NCBI RefSeq assembly: GCF_904067045.1
Contig: NZ_CAJFDC010000036.1
Span: forward strand, 124,001-188,000
Origin: Pseudomonas sp. FEN
GTDB taxonomy: Bacteria; Pseudomonadota; Gammaproteobacteria; Pseudomonadales; Pseudomonadaceae
Length of the DNA: 64,000 nucleotides
Direction: 5' to 3'
Translations under genes and position numbers: made by a program
Shown: piece by piece, positions 50,201-59,252 of the stretch
Layout of the letters: every line of letters begins with the position of its first letter
How positions within the stretch are numbered: the first letter of the stretch is position 1
The notes under the pieces: generated by a model
Told to the model about the DNA's origin: nothing
Database searches by the model: none
The model's input: only the letters and a program-made list of their open reading frames with translations

Positions 50201-51121
50201 TCAGAGCTTGGCCTTCACCGCCGGCAAGGCATCCTGGCCATCCACGGTCTTGACCCCGTCCAGCCATTTGTCCAGCACCGCCGGATTGGCCTTGATCCAG
50301 GCCTTGGCCGCCTCGGCATTGCTCAGCTTCTTGTTCGCCACCTCGGCCATGATGCTGTTTTCCATGTCCTGGGTGAAGCTCAGATTGCTCAGCAACTTGC
50401 CAACGTTCGGGCAGGCCTGTGCATAACCCTTGCGGGTCAGGGTATAGACGCTGCCGGTATCGCCGAAGTACTTCTCGCCACCCTTGAGATAATGCATTTT
50501 CATCTGCACGTTCATCGGGTGCGGGGTCCAGCCGAGGAACACCACGAACTTCTGTTTCTTCACCGAGCGAGCCACTTCGGCCAACATCGCCTGTTCGCTG
50601 GACTCCACCAATTTCCACTGGCCGAGGTCGAACTCGTTCTTCTTGATGATCTCCGCCAGCGAGGCATTGGCCGGCGCCCCGGAACCGATGCCATAGAGCT
50701 TCTTGTCGAACTTGTCGGCGTACTTGTTCAGGTCGGCAAAGTTATGCACACCCGCATCCCAGACATAATCCGGGACCGCCAGGGTGAATTCGGTGCCATC
50801 CAGATTCTTCGTCAGTTGCGTGACCTCGCCATTGGCCACGAACTTGTCGTGGAAACCCTGCTGCGCCGGCATCCAGTTGCCGAGGAACACATCCACCTGG
50901 CCGTCCTTGAGACCGCCATAGGTGATCGGTACCGCCAGGGTGTCGACCTTGGCCTTGTAGCCCAGGCCATCCAGCAGCAGGCTGGTAATGGCGTTGGTTG
51001 CGGCGATATCGCTCCAGCCCGGATCGGCCATTTTCACCGTGTCGCAGCTTTGCTCGGCATGGGCACTCAGGCAGCTCATGGCCAGGACGCCCGCCGTCAG
51101 TGCTGTGGATAACTTCTTCAT
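50201..51121 (-). CDS. Periplasmic choline/betaine-binding protein (ChoX-like)
   Basis: This solute-binding protein feeds a quaternary-amine ABC transporter. The 306-residue protein has a signal peptide (MKKLSTALTAGVLAMSCLSAHA). Aromatic-rich motifs follow: DPGWSDIAATN, FLGNWMPAQ, PDYVWDAGVHN and GWTPHPMNVQ, which form the trimethylammonium pocket in the OpuAC fold. No permease or ATPase gene lies nearby, so it probably docks onto a transporter encoded elsewhere, as orphan Pseudomonas binding proteins do. It follows betC by 19 bases. An extension to 51190 is less likely as it precedes the signal peptide. Confidence 0.9.
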   Translation of the reverse strand: MKKLSTALTAGVLAMSCLSAHAEQSCDTVKMADPGWSDIAATNAITSLLLDGLGYKAKVDTLAVPITYGGLKDGQVDVFLGNWMPAQQGFHDKFVANGEVTQLTKNLDGTEFTLAVPDYVWDAGVHNFADLNKYADKFDKKLYGIGSGAPANASLAEIIKKNEFDLGQWKLVESSEQAMLAEVARSVKKQKFVVFLGWTPHPMNVQMKMHYLKGGEKYFGDTGSVYTLTRKGYAQACPNVGKLLSNLSFTQDMENSIMAEVANKKLSNAEAAKAWIKANPAVLDKWLDGVKTVDGQDALPAVKAKL

Positions 51122-51168
51122 CGGCTTCCCCTTACGTTCGTTATTGGTTTTGGCAGGGTTGTGGATAA
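51104..51168. promoter_or_regulatory. Two perfect DnaA boxes around the choX start
   Basis: TGTGGATAA at 51104-51112 (inside the signal-peptide codons) and at 51160-51168 (in the betC end), both exact, same orientation. A third lies in betC at 51919-51927. Confidence 0.6.
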
Positions 51169-52655
51169 CGTGCTTTGCGTTCCAGGTCATCGAGGTCGAT
51201 ATGGTTGCGCATGTATTGCTGACTGGCGTCGACCAGTGGCTGGTGATCCCAGCTCTTCAGCTTTCCTTGGGCCAGCGCGCCGGCGACGAAACGCCGCCGC
51301 CGCTGGCTGGCGAGCACCTGTTGGTGGATCGCCGGGATGTTCCATTTCGCCCGGGCTTCGGCCAGGAAGTCGTTGAAGAGTGCTTGATGCGGCGCTGATT
51401 GGCTGAGTTCCTCCTCCTCAAAGGGGTCGTTGTGGATATCGAAGAGCAGACAGGGGTCGTCTTCGCTGTAGATGAATTTGTAGGCGCCGCGACGAATCAT
51501 CATCAGCGGACTGATCGTGCCTTCGGCCATGTATTCGCCGAATACTTCGTCATGCCCGCCCGTGCCCGTGAGGTGCGGGACCAGTGAGCGCCCGTCCAGC
51601 GGCAACTCGGCCTGTAGCGTACCGCCGGCCAGTTCCACCAGGGTCGGCAGCAGGTCGGCGGTGGAGACGGCGGAACTGACCCGCCCGGCGGCAAATTGTC
51701 CCGGCGCGCTGATCAGCAGCGGCACCCGGGCGGACATTTCGAACCAGTGCATTTTGTACCAGAGGCCACGCTCGCCGAGCATGTCACCGTGGTCGCCGGA
51801 GAATACGATCAACGTGTTCTCGGCCAGGCCGGTTTCCTCGAGGGTTTGCAGGAGTTTGCCGATGTTGCTGTCGATATAGCTGCAGGCTCCGAAATAGGCC
51901 CGGCGCGCATCGCGGATCTTATCCACAGGCAGCGGCTTGTCCCACAGGTCGTAGACCTTGAGCAAGCGTTGGGAATGCGGGTCGAGGCTGTCCTGGGCCG
52001 GGGTCCGTGGCAGCGGAATGTCTTCGTCGCGATACAGGTCCCAGAAGGCCTTGGGAATGGTGTAGGGATCGTGCGGGTGGGTCATGGACACGGTCAGGCA
52101 GAACGGCTGGTCGCCGTCTTCGCGCACATGATCGAACAGGTACTGTCGCGCCTTGAAGACCACCTCTTCATCGAAGTCCAGCTGGTTGGTGCGCACACAG
52201 GGGCCGGCCTGTAGTACCGAGGACATGTTGTGGTACCAGCTGGGGCGCACGTCGGGCTCGTCCCAGTTCACCGCCCAGCCGTAGTCCGCCGGGTAGATGT
52301 CGCTGGTCAGACGCTCTTCATAGCCATGCAGTTGGTCCGGCCCACAGAAGTGCATCTTGCCCGACAGCGCGGTGCGGTAGCCCAGGCGCCGCAGATAATG
52401 GGCATAGGTCGGCACGTCGGCGGGGAAATCGGCGGCATTGTCGTAGGCGCCGATCTTGCTCGGCAGTTGGCCGCTCACCAGGGTAAAGCGCGACGGCGCA
52501 CAGAGTGGGCTGTTGCAGTAGGCGGCATCGAAGACCACGCCTTGGGCGGCCAGGCGGCTCAGGTTCGGAAGCTTGATGGGCGATGCACCATAGAGCGGCA
52601 ACAGCGGCGCGGCCATTTGATCGGCCATGATGAAGAGAATGTTCTTGCGCTTCAT
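51141..52655 (-). CDS. betC: Choline-sulfatase
   Basis: BetC hydrolyses choline-O-sulfate to choline and sulfate. The 504-residue sulfatase has the formylglycine-forming motif CAPSR (Cys52, as in C-x-P-S-R), metal ligands near DQM (residues 12-14), and the partner site FSGDHGDMLGERGLWYK. The C-terminal tail is of choline-sulfatase length. The ATG at 52655 begins MKRKNILFIMADQ, the usual start; an in-frame ATG at 52673 adds six unlikely residues. Cotranscribed with choX and divergent from the LysR regulator at 52770. Confidence 0.95.
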   Translation of the reverse strand: MKRKNILFIMADQMAAPLLPLYGASPIKLPNLSRLAAQGVVFDAAYCNSPLCAPSRFTLVSGQLPSKIGAYDNAADFPADVPTYAHYLRRLGYRTALSGKMHFCGPDQLHGYEERLTSDIYPADYGWAVNWDEPDVRPSWYHNMSSVLQAGPCVRTNQLDFDEEVVFKARQYLFDHVREDGDQPFCLTVSMTHPHDPYTIPKAFWDLYRDEDIPLPRTPAQDSLDPHSQRLLKVYDLWDKPLPVDKIRDARRAYFGACSYIDSNIGKLLQTLEETGLAENTLIVFSGDHGDMLGERGLWYKMHWFEMSARVPLLISAPGQFAAGRVSSAVSTADLLPTLVELAGGTLQAELPLDGRSLVPHLTGTGGHDEVFGEYMAEGTISPLMMIRRGAYKFIYSEDDPCLLFDIHNDPFEEEELSQSAPHQALFNDFLAEARAKWNIPAIHQQVLASQRRRRFVAGALAQGKLKSWDHQPLVDASQQYMRNHIDLDDLERKARYPQPCQNQ

Positions 52656-52769
52656 GTAATCGCGGCATTCCATAGTGAATTGTTATGCGATAGTGCTGAG
52701 AGCCAGCATGTGGCCCATGGATTCAGTGGTAAAGCCCCTGCCAGACAATGACTAGGATAAGTACAGCTT

Positions 52770-53720
52770 ATGTATGAAGCGCTGGGTGACCTGTCCCTCG
52801 ACCTGCTCCGGGCCTTCGAAGCGGCGGCCCGTCATCACAGTTTTACCGCCGCGGCGGTGGAGCTGGGCACCACGCAACCGGCCATCAGCCAGCAGATCAA
52901 ACGCTTGGAAGAACAACTGAGCACCCGCCTGTTCGACCGCATCTATCGGGGCATCGAGCTGACCGAAGCCGGTTCGATGCTGTTCGAGCAGGTGCAGGTT
53001 GGTTTGCAGAGTATCGACAGTGGCTTGAGCGCGGTCACCGCCCAGCGTCAGCACGAGGTGTTGCAGGTCGCCACCGACTTTGCCTTTGCCGCCTATTGGC
53101 TGATGCCGCGCCTGCATCGCTTTCACGCGGCCAATCCCCAGGTCGATGTCAGCCTGGTGACCAGTGAGCGCAGTCACAACATGTTGCGCACCGATATCGA
53201 TGTGGCGGTGTTGTTCGGCAAGGGGCGTTTCAAGCAAGGCGAGAGTCACTGGTTGTTCAGCGAGGAAGTGTTTCCGGTGTGCAGCCCGCGATTGCTCAAG
53301 GAGCGCGAGCTGCCATTGCCGCCGCGGGCCTTGCTGGAGTTTCCATTGCTGCATCTCAAGGGCGAAAACAGCAGTCACTGGTTCGACTGGAGCGGGGTTT
53401 TTCGCGAATTGGGACTCACCGTGGCACCGGCACCGGGGCAATTGCGTTTCGACAACTACACCTTGCTGATCCAGGCGGCGATCGGTGGCCAGGGCGTGGC
53501 CATTGGTTGGCGACACCTGGTGGATAACCTGTTGGAGCAAGGCTTGTTATGTCGGCCGATCAGCCAGACGGCGATTTCCTCCTTTGGCTACTACGTGGTG
53601 TTGCCCCAGCGTAAACGGCGCGGAGCACTGATCCAGCGTTTCTTCGACTGGTTGATGGCCGAGCAGGCCGACAGTGCGCAATCGCTGGTGGGGCTGGGCT
53701 TGCCCTCGATTGCGGTGTAG
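52770..53720 (+). CDS. LysR-family regulator of choline sulfate use
   Basis: The 316-residue LysR protein has the helix-turn-helix SFTAAAVELGTTQPAISQQIKRLEE (in part: AAAVELGTTQPAISQQI) and a C-terminal effector domain. It is divergent from betC across 114 bases, the arrangement known for the betC regulator of P. aeruginosa (PA0032). Signal probably choline-O-sulfate or choline (inference). Confidence 0.88.
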   Translation: MYEALGDLSLDLLRAFEAAARHHSFTAAAVELGTTQPAISQQIKRLEEQLSTRLFDRIYRGIELTEAGSMLFEQVQVGLQSIDSGLSAVTAQRQHEVLQVATDFAFAAYWLMPRLHRFHAANPQVDVSLVTSERSHNMLRTDIDVAVLFGKGRFKQGESHWLFSEEVFPVCSPRLLKERELPLPPRALLEFPLLHLKGENSSHWFDWSGVFRELGLTVAPAPGQLRFDNYTLLIQAAIGGQGVAIGWRHLVDNLLEQGLLCRPISQTAISSFGYYVVLPQRKRRGALIQRFFDWLMAEQADSAQSLVGLGLPSIAV

Positions 53721-53759
53721 CGTCAAGCCACTATCCGATACTGGGCGAACGAGAGCGGC

Positions 53760-54086
53760 ATGCAACGTATCCAGGGCTACCACGCCCATATCTATTTCGA
53801 CGCTTCAACCCTGGAGCAGGCCCGTGAGCTGTGTGAACTGGCGGCAGCGACCTTGCCGTTGAAGATGGGACGGCTGCACCAGCGCCCGGTGGGACCGCAT
53901 CCGGACTGGAGTTGCCAGTTGGCATTCGATGCGCAATACATCGGTGTGGTATTGCCGTGGCTGGCGCTGAACCGCAAGGGATTGGTGGTGTTCCTGCATC
54001 CCCTGACCGGCGATGACCTGGCCGACCATCGCGATCATGGGATCTGGATGGGAGCGGTCAGGCCATTGGATCTGTCGCTGTTCTAG
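53760..54086 (+). CDS. DOPA 4,5-dioxygenase family protein
   Basis: This 108-residue protein shows the conserved set of the DOPA-dioxygenase family: YHAHIYFD at 7-14, HQRPVGPHPDWSCQLAF and HPLTGDDLADHRDHGIWMG. The His residues may bind non-heme iron. The true substrate in bacteria is uncertain. It follows the LysR gene by 39 bases; no cognate aromatic catabolic gene is nearby. Confidence 0.85.
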   Translation: MQRIQGYHAHIYFDASTLEQARELCELAAATLPLKMGRLHQRPVGPHPDWSCQLAFDAQYIGVVLPWLALNRKGLVVFLHPLTGDDLADHRDHGIWMGAVRPLDLSLF

Positions 54087-54098
54087 TGTCTCGAACGG

Positions 54099-54545
54099 TC
54101 AGTTCAGCACGCCGTCGAGAATCTCGTAGACGATCCCGGTGCCGATGGCGATCAGGACCACGTCATTGCCCATGCGCCGCCACTCGTAACCCTCATACTC
54201 CGGCAAGCGGCCGAGCGCCCGGCCGTCCAGGCGCTCGCCTTCGTAACCGCGTGGCAGCGGTTGGCCGCGCACCAGGCGGTAGCCCGGTGGCGGTGGCGCA
54301 CCGCGGCCGAAATGTTCGCGGTCCTCATGAATGATCTGTCGGATCGGGCCGAAGTCCTGGGGCGGGCGGTGCCAATTACGCTCGTCATGCTCCCGCCCAG
54401 GTCCTCTGTCACCACCCCGGTCCCGTTGGTCATAGCCACCTCGATCATGATCTTCACCGTGCCACTGGTCCTCGGCGTGCAGCAGAGGGCTGGCGCTGAG
54501 TATCAGCAGACCAAGGCCGGTCATCAGGCGTTTGGGCATTTTCAT
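54099..54545 (-). CDS. Exported CigR/RcnB-like protein
   Basis: The 148-residue protein has a signal peptide (MKMPKRLMTGLGLLILSASPLLHA) and then a hydrophilic Asp/Arg/Gly/His-rich stretch of about 45 residues (DHDRGGYDQRDRGGDRGPG). The C-terminal part has YRLVRGQPLPRGYEGERLDG and a final hydrophobic segment NDVVLIAIGTGIVYEILDGVL, as in CigR-type proteins. RcnB and CigR homologues affect metal or stress responses, but this protein's role is unknown. The start 54545 has GAGGA nine bases upstream. It converges with the DOPA-dioxygenase gene. Confidence 0.78.
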   Translation of the reverse strand: MKMPKRLMTGLGLLILSASPLLHAEDQWHGEDHDRGGYDQRDRGGDRGPGREHDERNWHRPPQDFGPIRQIIHEDREHFGRGAPPPPGYRLVRGQPLPRGYEGERLDGRALGRLPEYEGYEWRRMGNDVVLIAIGTGIVYEILDGVLN

Positions 54546-54687
54546 CGGGGGCATTCCTCACCACACAGGCAATACAACGAAAGGGGTGAAGGCATGGCTT
54601 CAAACCCCCGGGTCTTGTTCTATTAGTGTGTGTGGCGAGGTTTAGATTCCTTTGTATCAGGAACTTTACCTTTGGCGGGTACCGGCG

Positions 54688-54975
54688 TCATCGCCAGCGA
54701 TCATGTTGTTCGCCCAGCCGCTGGCTCAGGTTTTCGAGACAGTCGCGCACGCGGATGTTGTTCATTGATGCGCCAGCTGTTCCCGCCGGAGCCCGGGTGT
54801 CTGAGGCCAGGCCCGGGGCGCTGGGAGCCAGGGGTTCGAACGCGAACAGGCTGGACAGGTCCTGTCTTGGCGGCGGCGTTTCGCGTGGGGTGGGCGTCAC
54901 CGACCTGACCCGCTTGGGGCGAGGGGTTTCAGGGGCGGATAATTGATCGAAGGTACAGGCGATAGCGAGGGTCAT
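54688..54975 (-). CDS. Hypothetical protein, Pro-rich
   Basis: A 95-residue frame MTLAIACTFDQLSAPETPRPK..., with a Pro/Arg/Ser-rich middle and a C-terminal SMNNIRVRDCLENLSQRLGEQ that looks helical. Codon use resembles nearby genes (mostly C or G in third positions), which favours a real gene, but no ribosome site is strong and no family is recognised. It lies in the 687-base gap between the CigR-like gene and trpA. Confidence 0.5.
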   Translation of the reverse strand: MTLAIACTFDQLSAPETPRPKRVRSVTPTPRETPPPRQDLSSLFAFEPLAPSAPGLASDTRAPAGTAGASMNNIRVRDCLENLSQRLGEQHDRWR

Positions 54976-55179
54976 AGGGCATCCATTTCTCATTGGTAAC
55001 GATCCAGCGCTCCTGCGCGGCCGTCTCTCGCCGGTATTGCCCGGTACTGCCGAAGCTTGCGGAAAGAGAATGAAATGATTGCCCCCTTTGACAGCGCGGT
55101 TCTGTCAATAAACGCTCATGCTCGTTGGGCCCGCGGAGGGCTCCGACAAGCCTGTCATCGGGGTCAACCGGCGCCCATG
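54976..55179. other. Gap between the hypothetical gene and the trpA terminator
   Basis: No gene or repeat seen. Confidence 0.4.
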
Positions 55180-55212
55180 AAAAAGGGACCCAAGACGGTG
55201 GTCCTGGATCCC
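55180..55212 (-). terminator. Terminator after trpA
   Basis: On the minus strand GGGATCCA (55212-55205) pairs with TGGGTCCC (55192-55185), with one T-G wobble, over a 12-base loop and is followed by TTTTT (55184-55180). It lies 20 bases after the trpA stop codon. Confidence 0.75.
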
Positions 55213-55232
55213 TCCGGGTCGTGCCGAGTGCT

Positions 55233-56039
55233 TCAGCGTGCTGTACGCACGCCCTCGGCGAGGGCCGCGCAGAGGCTCAGCACGCCATCGACAGCCTGCT
55301 CGTCGGTGGTGGCGTTGGCGATGTGATCGATCAGCGCCGAGCCGACCACCACGCCGTCCGCCAGCCGGGCGATGGCCGCGGCCTGCTCCGGTGTGCGAAT
55401 ACCGAAACCGATGCTGATCGGCAGGTCGGTGTGGCGCCGCAGGCGGGCCACCGCCTCTTCGACGTGTTCCAGGGTCGCCGAGCCGGCACCGGTCACACCG
55501 GCCACCGACACGTAGTAGACGAAGCCGGAGCTGCCGTTGAGCACGGTGGGCAGGCGGGCGTCGTCGGTGGTCGGAGTGGTCAGACGGATAAAGTCCAGGC
55601 CGGCGGCCTGGGCCGGATCGCACAGCTCGCCGTTATGTTCCGGTGGCAGGTCGACCACGATCAGGCCGTCGACGCCAGCCGCCTTGGCATCGGCGATAAA
55701 GCGCGGCACGCCATAGTGGTGGATCGGGTTGAAGTAACCCATCAGCACCAGTGGGGTTTCGTTGTTCTCGGCGCGGAACTCGCGAACCATCTGCAGGGTT
55801 TTCGCCAGATTCTGCTTGGCGGCCAGGGCACGGATGTTCGCCAGCTGGATCGCCGGGCCATCGGCCATCGGATCGGTGAAGGGCATGCCCAGCTCGATCA
55901 CGTCGGCACCGGCCTTGGGCAGCCCTTTGAGGATCGCCAGGGAAGTGTCATAACCCGGGTCGCCGGCGGTGACAAAGGTCACCAGGGCGGCGCGGTTCTG
56001 TTGTTTCAGCTCGGCAAAGCGGGTTTGCAGGCGGCTCAT
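55233..56039 (-). CDS. trpA: Tryptophan synthase alpha subunit
   Basis: TrpA cleaves indole-3-glycerol phosphate to indole, which is channelled to TrpB. The 268-residue protein starts MSRLQTRFAELKQQNRAAL, has the catalytic Glu in GADVIELGMPFTDPMADGP with Asp in the same segment, and GFGIRTPEQA. The start 56039 overlaps the trpB stop (TGATG). Longer frames lie inside trpB. Confidence 0.98.
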   Translation of the reverse strand: MSRLQTRFAELKQQNRAALVTFVTAGDPGYDTSLAILKGLPKAGADVIELGMPFTDPMADGPAIQLANIRALAAKQNLAKTLQMVREFRAENNETPLVLMGYFNPIHHYGVPRFIADAKAAGVDGLIVVDLPPEHNGELCDPAQAAGLDFIRLTTPTTDDARLPTVLNGSSGFVYYVSVAGVTGAGSATLEHVEEAVARLRRHTDLPISIGFGIRTPEQAAAIARLADGVVVGSALIDHIANATTDEQAVDGVLSLCAALAEGVRTAR

Positions 56040-57259
56040 CAGTGTTTCTCCTGCTGGGACTGTTGCATATGGTGCATGACGGTTTGCATGTCCTTGTCGC
56101 CGCGACCGGACAGGTTGACCACCATCAGGTGATCCTTGGGCAGGGTCGGCGCGCGCTTGAACACTTCGGCCAGAGCGTGGGCACTTTCCAGGGCCGGAAT
56201 GATGCCTTCGAGGCGGCAGCACTGGTGGAATGCGGCCAGGGCTTCATGATCGGTGATCGAGGTGTACTGGACGCGACCGATGTCGTGCAACCAGGCGTGT
56301 TCCGGGCCGATGCCGGGATAGTCGAGGCCGGCGGAAATCGAGTGGGCGTCGATGATCTGGCCGTCGTCGTCCTGCAGCAGGAAGGTCCGGTTGCCGTGCA
56401 GCACACCGGGCACGCCGCCGTTCAGGCTGGCGGCATGCTTGCCGGTTTCGATGCCGTGGCCGGCCGCTTCGACGCCGATGATTTCGACGCTGGTGTCATC
56501 GAGGAACGGATGGAACAGGCCCATGGCGTTGGAGCCGCCACCGATGCACGCCACCAGGCTGTCGGGCAGGCGCCCTTCCTGGGCCTGCAACTGCTCGCGG
56601 GTTTCCTTGCCGATCACCGACTGGAAGTCGCGGACCATGGCCGGGTATGGGTGTGGGCCGGCGACGGTGCCGATCAGGTAGAAGGTGCTGTCGACGTTGG
56701 TCACCCAGTCACGCAAGGCTTCGTTCATCGCGTCTTTCAGGGTGCCGGTACCGGCGACCACCGGAATCACTTCGGCGCCCAGCAGCTTCATGCGGAACAC
56801 GTTGGCCTGCTGGCGCTCGATGTCGGTGGTGCCCATGTAGATCACGCAGTCCAGGCCGAAGCGCGCGGCCACGGTGGCGGTGGCCACGCCGTGCATGCCG
56901 GCGCCGGTCTCGGCGATGATGCGTTTCTTGCCCATGCGCCGCGCCAGCAGGATCTGGCCGATGCAGTTGTTGATCTTGTGGGCGCCGGTGTGATTCAGCT
57001 CTTCGCGCTTGAGGTAGATCTTCGCGCCGCCGCAGTGTTCGGTCAGGCGTTCGGCGAAATACAGCGGGCTTGGGCGACCGACGTAGTCGCGCTGGAAGTA
57101 GGCCAGTTCCTTGATGAAGGCCGGATCGATCTTGGCGGCTTCGTATTCGCGGTTCAGGTCGAGGATCAGCGGCATCAGGGTTTCGGCCACGTAGCGGCCG
57201 CCGAATGTGCCGAACAGGCCGTTGGCATCGGGGCCGTTGCGCAGGTTGGACTGGGTCAT
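56039..57259 (-). CDS. trpB: Tryptophan synthase beta subunit
   Basis: TrpB is the PLP enzyme joining indole and serine. The 406-residue protein has the PLP lysine motif NHTGAHKINNC, GGGSNAMGLF for phosphate binding, and ESAHALAEV. It leads trpBA and is divergent from trpI, which lies 111 bases away. Confidence 0.98.
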   Translation of the reverse strand: MTQSNLRNGPDANGLFGTFGGRYVAETLMPLILDLNREYEAAKIDPAFIKELAYFQRDYVGRPSPLYFAERLTEHCGGAKIYLKREELNHTGAHKINNCIGQILLARRMGKKRIIAETGAGMHGVATATVAARFGLDCVIYMGTTDIERQQANVFRMKLLGAEVIPVVAGTGTLKDAMNEALRDWVTNVDSTFYLIGTVAGPHPYPAMVRDFQSVIGKETREQLQAQEGRLPDSLVACIGGGSNAMGLFHPFLDDTSVEIIGVEAAGHGIETGKHAASLNGGVPGVLHGNRTFLLQDDDGQIIDAHSISAGLDYPGIGPEHAWLHDIGRVQYTSITDHEALAAFHQCCRLEGIIPALESAHALAEVFKRAPTLPKDHLMVVNLSGRGDKDMQTVMHHMQQSQQEKH

Positions 57260-57370
57260 GGGAGGCTCCAGGTGGACGATTGAATGGGCAATGGGTTCAC
57301 TCTAACCATGACAGGCGCGGATGAAAACCGATAAGATCGCCGAAACCTGTCAGGAAAACTCACAGATACC
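57260..57370. promoter_or_regulatory. TrpI control region between trpB and trpI
   Basis: The divergent gap holds an inverted pair TGACAGG (57309-57315) and CCTGTCA (57346-57352). In P. aeruginosa and P. putida TrpI binds this gap and, with indoleglycerol phosphate, activates trpBA while limiting its own gene. The actual binding bases are not proven here. Confidence 0.55.
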
Positions 57371-58267
57371 ATGAGCCGCGACCTTCCCCCGCTCAATGCC
57401 TTGCGCGCCTTCGAGGCCACCGCCCGCTTGAACAGCGTCAGTCAGGCGGCCGAGCAGCTGCATGTGACCCATGGGGCGGTCAGCCGGCAATTGAAAGTGC
57501 TCGAGGAACACCTGGGGCTGAGCCTGTTCGTCAAGGACGGGCGCGGCCTGAAACTCACAGATGCGGGAATACGCCTGCGCGACGCCAGTTTCGAGGCGTT
57601 CGAACGGCTGCGTGGTGTCTGCGCCGAACTGGTCCAGAGCACGGCGGATGCGCCGTTTGTACTGGGTTGTTCCGGGAGCCTGCTGGCGCGCTGGTTTATT
57701 CCGCGATTGGGGCGGCTGAATGCCGACTTGCCCGACTTGCGCCTGCACCTGTCGGCGGGTGAAGGCGATCTCGATCCGCGCAAGCCGGGACTCGATGCCC
57801 TGCTGCTGTTCGCCGAACCACCGTGGCCGGCGGATATGCAGGTCGTTGAGCTGGCGAGCGAACGGATCGGGCCGGTCTTGAGCCCGCATTTTGCCCGTTA
57901 CGAGTCGTTGCTGCGGGCACCGGCTCGTGGGCTGGTGGGCGAAGCGCTGTTGCACACCACCTCGCGACCGCAGGCCTGGCCCAGCTGGGCCCGGCAGAAC
58001 GGTATCGATCCGGCGGCATTGAAGTACGGCCAGGGTTTCGAACATCTGTACTACCTGCTCGAAGCCGCGGTGGCCGGATTGGGCGTGGCGATCGCGCCGC
58101 AGCCGCTGGTGGCGGATGATTTGCGTGCCGGTCGGCTGGTGGCGCCCTGGGGCTTCAACGAGACCCCGGGGCGGCTGGCATTATGGCTACCCCGGCGTGC
58201 CGCCGATGGACGCGCCCAACAGTTGGCGCAATGGCTCAAGACCGAGCTTGAACGCGGTATCACTTGA
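57371..58267 (+). CDS. trpI: TrpI, LysR-family activator of trpBA
   Basis: The 298-residue regulator has the helix-turn-helix LNSVSQAAEQLHVTHGAVSRQLK (in part: AAEQLHVTHGAVSRQLK) near residues 22-42 and a LysR effector domain. Its divergent position next to trpB is diagnostic in pseudomonads. The effector is indoleglycerol phosphate in the studied species. Confidence 0.95.
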   Translation: MSRDLPPLNALRAFEATARLNSVSQAAEQLHVTHGAVSRQLKVLEEHLGLSLFVKDGRGLKLTDAGIRLRDASFEAFERLRGVCAELVQSTADAPFVLGCSGSLLARWFIPRLGRLNADLPDLRLHLSAGEGDLDPRKPGLDALLLFAEPPWPADMQVVELASERIGPVLSPHFARYESLLRAPARGLVGEALLHTTSRPQAWPSWARQNGIDPAALKYGQGFEHLYYLLEAAVAGLGVAIAPQPLVADDLRAGRLVAPWGFNETPGRLALWLPRRAADGRAQQLAQWLKTELERGIT

Positions 58268-58296
58268 TCACACAGACCCTTGTTGATAACACAAGC

Positions 58297-58381
58297 CCTT
58301 GTAGGCGCTGGGCTTGCCCGCGAAGAGGCCCCGAGACCGCCAAAAGCTTCGCGGCGATCCGGCAAGCCCTGCTCCTGCAAG
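58297..58381. repeat. REP-like repeat after trpI
   Basis: CTTGTAGGCGCTGGGCTTGCCCGCG at the left and CTGCTCCTGCAAG at the right end pair partly, with an internal CGCCAAAAGCTTCGCGGCGATCC (in part: AAAAGCTTCGCGGCG). It shares GCGAAGAGGCC with the element at 48238 in reverse. Confidence 0.65.
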
Positions 58382-58413
58382 TTCGTGTTGTTCCCGTCAG
58401 CGAGTGATGTTCC

Positions 58414-58740
58414 TCAATCCCTGCGTGTGCACAGCAGGTAGGCTGCCAACAGCCCCAACGCACCCACCGCGATACCGGCGGTCGTCCACGGATGCTCCTG
58501 GGCATAATCGCGGGTCGCGATTCCGGTTTCGCGGGTTTTGACCTTGACCTCTTCATAGGCATCGCTGAGCAGGTGGCGCGAATGTCTCAGCGCGTTCTCG
58601 GCATTGCCGCGCAGCGCCTTGAGGGTCTTGCGCGACTCGTCCGAGGCATCGTCCTTGAGGCTTTCGAGGGACTTGAGCAGGTGTTCGATCTCGGCTTCCA
58701 TGCTTTGCAATGAGGCTTTACGTAGTGAATTGCTGGCCAT
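58414..58740 (-). CDS. YqjD/ElaB-like membrane-anchored protein (DUF883)
   Basis: The 108-residue protein has an N-terminal helical coil (EAEIEHLLKSLESLKDDASDE) and a C-terminal membrane segment, TAGIAVGALGLLAAYLL, followed by a basic tail. In E. coli YqjD and ElaB are inner-membrane, ribosome-associated stress proteins; this one is inferred to be similar. The start is ATG at 58740. Confidence 0.85.
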   Translation of the reverse strand: MASNSLRKASLQSMEAEIEHLLKSLESLKDDASDESRKTLKALRGNAENALRHSRHLLSDAYEEVKVKTRETGIATRDYAQEHPWTTAGIAVGALGLLAAYLLCTRRD

Positions 58741-58901
58741 ATCGGCGCTCTCCCGCAGTTGAGTGGCGTGTTTAGGTTGGGACTCCCGCGCTGTGTGAAA
58801 GTGCAGAAAGTCTGCATGGCGTCATGGGGTGACTCGATGCGAGCTGTGGAAGAAATCACTGCTAGGCTCTCTGGACAGCCCTTGGGACTTAGGAGAACAG
58901 C

Positions 58902-59117
58902 ATGAGCGACCATCACACCTACAAGAAAATCGAACTGGTAGGTTCTTCCCCCACCAGCATAGAAGACGCCATCAACAACGCCCTGGCCGAAGCCGGAAAA
59001 AGCATCAAGCACCTGGAGTGGTTCGAGGTGCTCGACACCCGTGGGCATATCAAGGACAACAAGGCCGCGCACTTCCAGGTGACCTTGAAAGTCGGGTTCA
59101 GGATCGCCAATAGCTGA
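58902..59117 (+). CDS. Dodecin
   Basis: The 71-residue protein has the dodecin opening YKKIELVGSSPTSIEDAINNALAEA and the terminal HFQVTLKVGFRI. Dodecins form 12-mers that store flavins or coenzyme A. The sequence is full length. It has GGAGAACAG upstream of the ATG. Confidence 0.93.
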   Translation: MSDHHTYKKIELVGSSPTSIEDAINNALAEAGKSIKHLEWFEVLDTRGHIKDNKAAHFQVTLKVGFRIANS

Positions 59118-59252
59118 ACAAATACTGGCCTTTTGAACTTATAGGCTGGCCGACTGCCATATTGATTGTTATATAGAGGGCGCTGAATAGCCCCAAGGTG
59201 CGTCGGCCAATAGCCGCCGCACTTTTTTTGATCTGACCAGGGAATGTGATCG

